From Nitrososphaerales archaeon (GTDB lineage: Archaea > Thermoproteota > Nitrososphaeria > Nitrososphaerales > UBA57), in assembly GCA_022449325.1 (NCBI GenBank), contig JAKUSK010000010.1, positions 1 to 18,230 on the forward strand: a stretch of 18,230 nucleotides of DNA. The letters run 5' to 3'. The notes below the pieces were generated by a model, which was not told where the DNA came from, made no database searches, and was given only the letters and a program-made list of their open reading frames with translations. Position 1 is the first letter of the stretch, and each line of letters starts with the position of its first letter. Shown here piece by piece: positions 13,445-18,230 of this stretch. The translations under genes were made by a program, and so were the position numbers.

Positions 13445-14281
13445 ATGGGAAGTAATTCTAATGAAATGCTGTACTGTTTACTGGGAAATGGAATAAAAAA
13501 TTCCTTATCTCCTATTATTCATAATAGTTTTTTCCAATCTAACAAACTAGAAAGTTATTATACTACTCTTAATGTCAATTCTAACGATCTTAAAACTATA
13601 CTTGATACATTACGTAAATTGAATTTTCGCGGCGCTAATGTAACTATTCCACATAAAACAGATATTATTCCATATTTAGATTCTCTTGACTCTCTTGCTA
13701 ATTCTGTAAATGCCGTTAATACAGTATTATACGAAAATGAAAAATTGATTGGTTATAATACTGATGTCGAAGGTTTCATGAAACCTCTACGTAAAAATAT
13801 CCAACGATTTGACAATAAAAAAGCTGTAATTCTTGGATCAGGTGGAGCTTCGAAAGCTGTATTATACGGTCTAATTAACGCGAATTGTAAAGAACTAATC
13901 ATTCTTAATCGCACAATTGAAAATGCTAGACAAATTGTTACAAAACTCGATTCTGATATTCCAATTTCTTGTCATGTACTAAACCAAAAAACTATAGACT
14001 CACTATCGGATGTTGATATTATGATTAATACTGTCCCTCTTCATAAAACTAATACGATTCTTGACTTTCATTCTGATTTGGGAATAAAACTTGCTTATGA
14101 TCTTGAATACCTTCCCAAAGAAACTAACTTTATCAAACAAATGAAATCTCTTAATGCCGATCTAATATATGGTTATGAAATGCTATTGTCTCAAGCAAAA
14201 CTATCGTTTCAGATTTGGACTGGTATACTACCTAGTGATGATTCTATTGATGGTAAAATCTTATCAATATTGGGTGTTTGA
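13445..14281 (+). CDS. aroE: Shikimate 5-dehydrogenase
   Basis: NADPH-dependent reduction of 3-dehydroshikimate to shikimate. The protein (278 residues from this start) has the substrate motif NSLSPIIHN (19-27), GANVTIPHK with the catalytic lysine K71, the catalytic-pair aspartate D107 in IGYNTDVEGF, the Rossmann glycine-rich loop GSGGASKA (131-138) and the NADP-type NRT motif (155-157), and ends with the usual YEMLLSQAKLSFQIW. The N-terminal motif reads GNGIKNSLSP where most family members have GNPIxHSLSP, a mild departure. I chose ATG 13445 because GTGAT sits four bases upstream in the spacing seen at sister genes; GTG 13436 would add three residues. The stop codon ends one base before the next ATG. 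Confidence 0.95.
   Translation: MGSNSNEMLYCLLGNGIKNSLSPIIHNSFFQSNKLESYYTTLNVNSNDLKTILDTLRKLNFRGANVTIPHKTDIIPYLDSLDSLANSVNAVNTVLYENEKLIGYNTDVEGFMKPLRKNIQRFDNKKAVILGSGGASKAVLYGLINANCKELIILNRTIENARQIVTKLDSDIPISCHVLNQKTIDSLSDVDIMINTVPLHKTNTILDFHSDLGIKLAYDLEYLPKETNFIKQMKSLNADLIYGYEMLLSQAKLSFQIWTGILPSDDSIDGKILSILGV
14273..14276 (+). promoter_or_regulatory. GGTG Shine-Dalgarno element before shikimate kinase
   Basis: GGTG lies in the last codons of aroE, six bases before the ATG at 14283. Completed to GGTGAT it would be four bases from the start, the same register as at aroE and the chorismate mutase-prephenate dehydrogenase gene. It supports 14283 over the longer open frame beginning at 14169. Confidence 0.4.
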
Positions 14282-14282
14282 A

Positions 14283-15131
14283 ATGAAATCTAAAACTACT
14301 GTTCATGGTGCTGTATCAATCGTTAATGCTTTAGCAACTGGGAAAGGTTCTGCTTTAGGCATATCTTTAGAAACTACTGCCGAGGTGTTATTGACAACTG
14401 AAAATAATATCGAAATAATAATTAACAATGACAAGTCAGAGGATAAAACACTAGCTAGAGAATGTTTCAAACTTGTTAAACCTAGTTCTTCTGAATCTGT
14501 CGGAGCTATAATTACTGTAGATTCAGATATTCCTATCGGGAGAGGATTGAAAAGTTCTAGTGCAGCTGCTTCAGCGATTGTCCTATCTTGTTTAAAGGCA
14601 TTTGATCTTTCTTTTAATGAAAAACAAGTCCTTGATTTATCTGTAAAAGCTTCTAAAAATGCAGGCGTAACAATAACCGGTGCTCTTGATGATACTTCTG
14701 CATGTCTTTTAGGTGGCTTGGTCGTTACTGATAATTTATCTAATAAAATATTATCAAGAAAAGAAATTGATGATGATTATTCTGTCTTGATTCATGTTCC
14801 TAAAAATAAAACCTATACAAAAGATGTAGATCTGTCTAATTCCACTGATTTTGACTCATCAATTAATACACTTATTTCTATGGCCTTGGAAGGGAATTAT
14901 CTTAATGCCATGTCTCTGAACGGTATGATATATTCAAAACTTCTGAAACAATCTGATCTGGCTTCTATCCTTGCCCTTAAATCTAATGCCCTTGCTTCTG
15001 GACTCTCTGGTACTGGACCTTCTGTTGCCGCAATTTGTAATTCTGATACAAAATCATCTATAATTGATTCATGGAAAAGTCTTGACGGTGATATTATATC
15101 TGCCAAAATTAATAATGATACAGGATTGTGA
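14283..15131 (+). CDS. aroK: Archaeal shikimate kinase (GHMP kinase family)
   Basis: Phosphorylates shikimate to shikimate 3-phosphate. It belongs to the GHMP kinases (galactokinase, homoserine kinase) and is unrelated to the P-loop AroK/AroL of bacteria, so the symbol denotes function only. The 282-residue protein has an N-terminal VHGAVSIVNALATGKGSALG, the phosphate-binding motif PIGRGLKSSSAAASA (84-98), GALDDTSACLLGG (133-145) and the C-terminal GLSGTGPSVAAI. The open frame extends upstream into aroE, but the first 38 codons merely overlap aroE in another frame and have no kinase similarity. ATG 14283, one base past the aroE stop, is the true start. Homoserine or mevalonate-pathway kinases are excluded by the position between aroE and aroA. 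Confidence 0.94.
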   Translation: MKSKTTVHGAVSIVNALATGKGSALGISLETTAEVLLTTENNIEIIINNDKSEDKTLARECFKLVKPSSSESVGAIITVDSDIPIGRGLKSSSAAASAIVLSCLKAFDLSFNEKQVLDLSVKASKNAGVTITGALDDTSACLLGGLVVTDNLSNKILSRKEIDDDYSVLIHVPKNKTYTKDVDLSNSTDFDSSINTLISMALEGNYLNAMSLNGMIYSKLLKQSDLASILALKSNALASGLSGTGPSVAAICNSDTKSSIIDSWKSLDGDIISAKINNDTGL

Positions 15132-15132
15132 T
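15128..15132 (+). promoter_or_regulatory. GTGAT Shine-Dalgarno element before EPSP synthase
   Basis: GTGAT spans the stop codon of the shikimate kinase gene and lies three bases before the ATG at 15136. It fixes that ATG against a frame that could open 24 codons earlier, at 15064. Confidence 0.5.
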
Positions 15133-15135
15133 CTT

Positions 15136-16416
15136 ATGGATAGTGTTACTATAAAACCTTCTAAACTTTCAGGCACAATTAAACCTCCTAATAGTAAAAG
15201 TTACACGCACCGTGCACTTTGTCTTTCATTGTTATCAAATTCTCCTACGATTATAGTTAATCCTCTTCTTTCTCGTGATACAAATGCTTCCCTTGACTCG
15301 TGTCTGAGATTTGGTTCTGAAATCAATAATCTAGACTCCTCAATAGAATTGATTCCACCTTCTAAATTATCTAATCCTGGAAAATTTAATGTAGAAAATT
15401 CAGGAACTACTTTACGTTTCTTAACTTCTATCTCTGCTTTAGTACCTGAAGGTGAGATTACTATTACTGGCGATTCGAGTATTCAAACAAGACCTATGCA
15501 ACCATTGCTTGATTCTTTAAATGATTTAGGCGTTTCCTGTCAATCAATCGACAATGATGGAACTCCTCCAATCATTGTTAAAGGTGGAGGAATCCGTGGC
15601 GGAACTACAGAAATATCTGGATCTATATCTTCCCAATTTGTTTCATCTTTGTTGATTTCATGTTCAAAAGCTGAACAAGAAACAAATATCAAATTGATTG
15701 AGCCGATTGTGTCTGGACCATATATTGATTCTACATTATATATGATTGATAAATTCGGAGGTCTTATTACAAGAAAAGATAATATATTCACTGTACAACC
15801 TGGTAAGTATTCTTGTAATAAAATTCATATACCTAGTGATTTTTCTGCTGCTGCATTTCTCTTTACAGGCGCAATACTTTCTAGCGGTGATGTTACAGTA
15901 ATTATGGACGGACAAGAAATGCCTCAAGCTGATAAAAATATTCTTGATATTATTTCTCAAATGGGGGCTTCTGTAAATATCAATCCTCAAGATTCCTCCT
16001 TTACAGTATCATCAGAAGGCAGTCTAACTGGTGGCACATTTGACTTATCTTCTTGTCCTGATTTACTTCCTGTTGTTTCTGTTTTATCATTACTCTGCTC
16101 GAATTCTGTCAAAATTACTGGAATCGAACATACTAAGTATAAAGAATCTAATCGTATGAAACTTATCTCTGAAGAATTACAGAAAACAGGAGCTAATATA
16201 GTCGAATCTGAAAATAGTCTTGTTATAGACTCTCCTAATTCTATAAAACCCTGTAGGCTTAATTCTTATGACGACCATAGATTATTCATGGCATTTTCAC
16301 TAATTGGTTTATATTCTGAAGGAATCGAAGTAGTTGGCCGACAAAGTATTGACGTTTCTTATCCTGATTTCATAGATGATATTAATTCACTTTCAGGAAA
16401 AATGGTGATTAATTAA
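15136..16416 (+). CDS. aroA: EPSP synthase (3-phosphoshikimate 1-carboxyvinyltransferase)
   Basis: Transfers the enolpyruvyl group of PEP to shikimate 3-phosphate. The 426-residue protein is of normal length. It begins TIKPSKLSGTIKPPNSKSYTHRA with the substrate residues K21, S22 and R26. Further motifs are NSGTTLRFL (88-96, the PEP-site loop), IQTRPMQPLLD (R119), GSISSQFVSSLL, HIPSDFSAAAF, CPDLLPV (catalytic D309), KYKESNRMKLI (E337, R340) and YDDHRLFMAF (R382). The loop is NSGTTLRF where Escherichia coli has NAGTAMRP, as in many archaeal enzymes. I chose ATG 15136 over the upstream ATG at 15064, whose 24 codons overlap the kinase gene and precede the normal N-terminus. The stop overlaps the aroC start (TAATG). 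Confidence 0.96.
   Translation: MDSVTIKPSKLSGTIKPPNSKSYTHRALCLSLLSNSPTIIVNPLLSRDTNASLDSCLRFGSEINNLDSSIELIPPSKLSNPGKFNVENSGTTLRFLTSISALVPEGEITITGDSSIQTRPMQPLLDSLNDLGVSCQSIDNDGTPPIIVKGGGIRGGTTEISGSISSQFVSSLLISCSKAEQETNIKLIEPIVSGPYIDSTLYMIDKFGGLITRKDNIFTVQPGKYSCNKIHIPSDFSAAAFLFTGAILSSGDVTVIMDGQEMPQADKNILDIISQMGASVNINPQDSSFTVSSEGSLTGGTFDLSSCPDLLPVVSVLSLLCSNSVKITGIEHTKYKESNRMKLISEELQKTGANIVESENSLVIDSPNSIKPCRLNSYDDHRLFMAFSLIGLYSEGIEVVGRQSIDVSYPDFIDDINSLSGKMVIN
16404..16409 (+). promoter_or_regulatory. GGTGAT Shine-Dalgarno element before aroC
   Basis: GGTGAT near the end of aroA, six bases before the ATG at 16416. It is the most complete GGTGAT-type site in the operon and supports reinitiation at the overlapping TAATG. 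Confidence 0.55.
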
Positions 16417-17510
16417 TGACCTGGAGTACTTTAGGCGAACGGTTTGCACTTACTGTTTTTGGCGAAAGTCATGGACATTCAATTGGCTGTGTTATTAGCG
16501 GATGCCCTGCTGGTGTTTCTATTACTACTAAAGAGATACAAAAAGAACTTGATTTAAGAAAACCTGGCACTTCTAAACTCACAACTCAACGAAAGGAACA
16601 AGATAAAGTAGAAATACTATCTGGAATTTTTAACGATCGCACAACTGGATCTCCAATATGTATGACAATAAAAAATAAAGATACTCGCTCTGAAGATTAT
16701 GCTAATATTATGAAAGCTCCCCGTCCAGGACATGCTGATTTCACTGCCTGGGAAAAATATGGCGGATTCAACGATTATCGTGGCGGCGGTCATTTTTCTG
16801 CTCGTCTTACTGCATGTTTTGTGATGGGAGGCGTAATCGCTAAAAAACTACTCAAAACAAGTTTCAATACTGATATTGTTGCTTATGTTAAAGAAATAGG
16901 AAATCTCAAATCATCATCTGATTTTAAATCTGCTAAAAAAAATCGATATTCTACTGATGTTAGGTGCCCTGATCCAGTAATTGCAAAAAAAATGTCCAAT
17001 GCAATACTAAAAGCCCGAAAATCAGGTGATAGTCTTGGTGGAATTATTGAATGCCAAATCATCAATGTACCTGTGGGTTTAGGCGAACCTATTTTTTCTG
17101 CACTGGATTCTGATATTAGCAGGGCTATGTTCTCCATTCCTGCTGTAAAAGGTGTGGAATTTGGTAAAGGATTTGAATCTGCTAAGCTCTTTGGTTCAGA
17201 AAATAATGATCAATATTCTGTTTCTAAGAAAAAAGTATCTACACGAACAAATAATTCAGGCGGTATATTGGGAGGTATTTCAAACGGAATGCCTATTGAA
17301 TTCAGATTGGCATTTAAACCTCCTTCTTCAATCTTGAAGAAGCAGTCTTCCTTTAATCTAAAGTCTAAAAAATCTGAAACTTTGGTTGTTAAAGGCAGAC
17401 ATGATCCTTGTGTCTTACCTCGTGCAGTTCCAATCGTTGAAAGCGTCGCTGCCTTAGTTCTTGCAGATCATGGTTTACGTTCTGGTAAGATTAATCCAAT
17501 CATTAAATAG
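16416..17510 (+). CDS. aroC: Chorismate synthase
   Basis: Eliminates phosphate from EPSP to give chorismate, using reduced FMN as an unconsumed cofactor. The 364-residue protein has the family length. Signatures present: FGESHG with catalytic H19, RPGHAD with H106, YRGGGHFSARLTA (121-133), IPAVKGVEFG (241-250), RTNNSGGILGGISNG (277-291) and the catalytic RHDPCVLPRAVPIVES (328-343, D330). The second signature is the GGGHFSAR form and not the RGGGRSSAR of enterobacteria, a normal variant. It has no flavin reductase domain, so reduced flavin must come from elsewhere (monofunctional type). ATG 16416 overlaps the aroA stop. The last base of its TAG stop is shared with a GTG that could open the next gene. 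Confidence 0.97.
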   Translation: MTWSTLGERFALTVFGESHGHSIGCVISGCPAGVSITTKEIQKELDLRKPGTSKLTTQRKEQDKVEILSGIFNDRTTGSPICMTIKNKDTRSEDYANIMKAPRPGHADFTAWEKYGGFNDYRGGGHFSARLTACFVMGGVIAKKLLKTSFNTDIVAYVKEIGNLKSSSDFKSAKKNRYSTDVRCPDPVIAKKMSNAILKARKSGDSLGGIIECQIINVPVGLGEPIFSALDSDISRAMFSIPAVKGVEFGKGFESAKLFGSENNDQYSVSKKKVSTRTNNSGGILGGISNGMPIEFRLAFKPPSSILKKQSSFNLKSKKSETLVVKGRHDPCVLPRAVPIVESVAALVLADHGLRSGKINPIIK

Positions 17511-17514
17511 TGAT
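17510..17514 (+). promoter_or_regulatory. GTGAT Shine-Dalgarno element before the tyrA-like gene
   Basis: GTGAT begins on the last base of the aroC stop codon and is followed, four bases later, by TTG at 17519. It can also be read as a GTG start. The same element and spacing precede the aroE ATG, which favours the ribosome-binding reading. Confidence 0.45.
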
Positions 17515-17518
17515 TAAC

Positions 17519-18230
17519 TTGGACGATAAGAAAAAACTTCAGAAATCAAGAGAATCAATTGAGAAAATTACTGTTGAAATTCTTGATTTGCTATCTAAAC
17601 GTCTTGAATTAGGACGAGAAGTTGCAGTTTTAAAAAACAATCTCAATATGCCATTGGTTGATCCTGTTCAAGAACGCAAACTCTTCAAATCTATTCAAAA
17701 AGAATCTGAATCTCTTAATCTTAATAAAAATTTTAGTAAAAAGCTTTTAAAATTAATTATTGAAGAAACAATTTCTCGAGAACAAGACCATTTGAAACAA
17801 TTCCGAATTAAACAAAAAAAGAGTGTTGGAATTATTGGCGCTAGTGGAAATATGGGTAAATGGTTTACTGAATATTTTTCTGAAAATGGATATTCTGTAG
17901 GACTTTATAGCAGAAAATTAAAAAAGAAAAAAAACCCAAAATCAAAAATCTTCAAATCAATTAGAGATTGTGTAATTCATTCTGATATTATTATAATCAG
18001 CGTTCCTATTGAAACCACTAATAAGATCATTGATGAGGTTGTAAAATATTCCGATAATACTAACATCGTTATTGAAATTTCTTCAATGAAAAAACAAATA
18101 GTTTCTAATATGAAAAAACTCTCAAATAAATCTCAGTTAATGAGTATTCATCCTCTATTTGGCCCAGGTGCCAATATATTCAAACCCCAGAAATTCATTC
18201 TTGTTCCAATAAAATCTACCCAATCTGAAA
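17519..18230 (+). CDS. tyrA: Chorismate mutase-prephenate dehydrogenase fusion, 3' end cut by window edge
   Basis: Converts chorismate to prephenate and then, with NAD(P), to 4-hydroxyphenylpyruvate, the tyrosine branch. The window holds 237 codons. Residues 1 to about 90 form an AroQ-type chorismate mutase: counted on Escherichia coli numbering, R11, R28, K39, D48 and E52 are kept (SRESI, SKRLEL, VLKNN, VDPVQER), but R51 is Gln. A dehydrogenase Rossmann domain starts at about residue 101 with VGIIGASGNMG, then IIISVPIET and HPLFGPGA, the last cut before the catalytic domain is complete. The reading frame runs to the window end without a stop. TTG 17519 is preferred from the GTGAT element four bases upstream; GTG 17510 would add three residues. 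The HPLFGP motif argues against a prephenate dehydratase. Confidence 0.92.
   Translation, partial: MDDKKKLQKSRESIEKITVEILDLLSKRLELGREVAVLKNNLNMPLVDPVQERKLFKSIQKESESLNLNKNFSKKLLKLIIEETISREQDHLKQFRIKQKKSVGIIGASGNMGKWFTEYFSENGYSVGLYSRKLKKKKNPKSKIFKSIRDCVIHSDIIIISVPIETTNKIIDEVVKYSDNTNIVIEISSMKKQIVSNMKKLSNKSQLMSIHPLFGPGANIFKPQKFILVPIKSTQSE

Noticed and set aside
14169..14282. Earlier start for shikimate kinase inside aroE
   Set aside because: These 38 codons overlap the end of aroE in another frame and show no kinase-like sequence; ATG 14283 has a ribosome-binding element.
15064..15135. Earlier start for EPSP synthase inside the kinase gene
   Set aside because: The 24 extra codons precede the family's normal N-terminus; ATG 15136 follows a GTGAT element at the expected spacing.
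15540..15990. Minus-strand frames opposite EPSP synthase
   Set aside because: Two overlapping minus-strand frames without recognisable motifs, inside the conserved EPSP synthase sequence; shadows of the real gene.
1..18230. Defence island, CRISPR array, mobile element or prophage
   Set aside because: No transposase, integrase, nuclease-helicase sets, spaced repeats or attachment-site repeats were seen; all but one gene belong to housekeeping families.

Overview
The window is a gene-dense, strongly AT-rich piece of an archaeal chromosome. It holds 17 protein-coding genes (purC cut at the left edge, the chorismate mutase/prephenate dehydrogenase gene cut at the right edge) and no gap as long as 300 bases. 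The archaeal assignment rests on several archaeal-type families together: the ADH synthase/dehydroquinate synthase II entry to the shikimate pathway, the GHMP-type shikimate kinase, archaeosine tRNA-guanine transglycosylase, a PAC2 proteasome-assembly chaperone, a short beta-CASP RNA nuclease, and TATA boxes about 26 bases before start codons. Low GC, Asn/Ser/Lys/Ile-rich proteins and this gene set suggest a mesophilic, probably marine archaeon. Nitrososphaerota (Thaumarchaeota, Nitrosopumilales-like) is my best guess from memory, with marine Thermoplasmatota as the alternative; the sequence alone does not settle it. I see no mobile element, CRISPR array, rRNA, tRNA or defence gene.

Layout. 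1-1837 (+): end of purC, then purM (de novo purine synthesis). 1854-2861 (-): a CysM-type cysteine synthase, divergent from sufC-sufS-iscU/sufU (2965-5353, +), an iron-sulfur assembly operon without sufB or sufD. 5350-6618 (-): a beta-CASP ribonuclease, divergent from a PAC2 chaperone (6666-7373, +). 7370-8932 (-): archaeosine TGT, divergent from a 98-residue protein of unknown function (9057-9353, +). 9355-10752 (-): cysteinyl-tRNA synthetase. 10906-18230 (+): an eight-gene aromatic amino acid operon.

How the genes work together. The aromatic operon is arranged in the order of the reactions: ADH synthase, dehydroquinate synthase II, dehydroquinase, shikimate dehydrogenase, shikimate kinase, EPSP synthase, chorismate synthase, then chorismate mutase-prephenate dehydrogenase at the tyrosine branch. 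Its internal starts are preceded by pieces of one GGAGGTGAT Shine-Dalgarno sequence in nearly one register, which settles several starts. By contrast, cysM, sufC, the 98-residue gene and cysS have TATA-like boxes about 26-30 bases before the start and look leaderless or nearly so. A second theme is cysteine: synthesis (CysM), use as sulfur donor (SufS), and charging onto tRNA (CysS). Convergent neighbours are packed to the limit: two pairs overlap by four bases through their stop codons.

I do not see a clearly new multi-gene system. The points most worth following are the pathway-ordered operon, the C-terminal HbYX-like tail on the PAC2 protein, the phosphoserine-type arginine in CysM, the SufU-like scaffold without the usual insertion, the TGT lacking a recognisable PUA domain, and the uncharacterised 98-residue protein.
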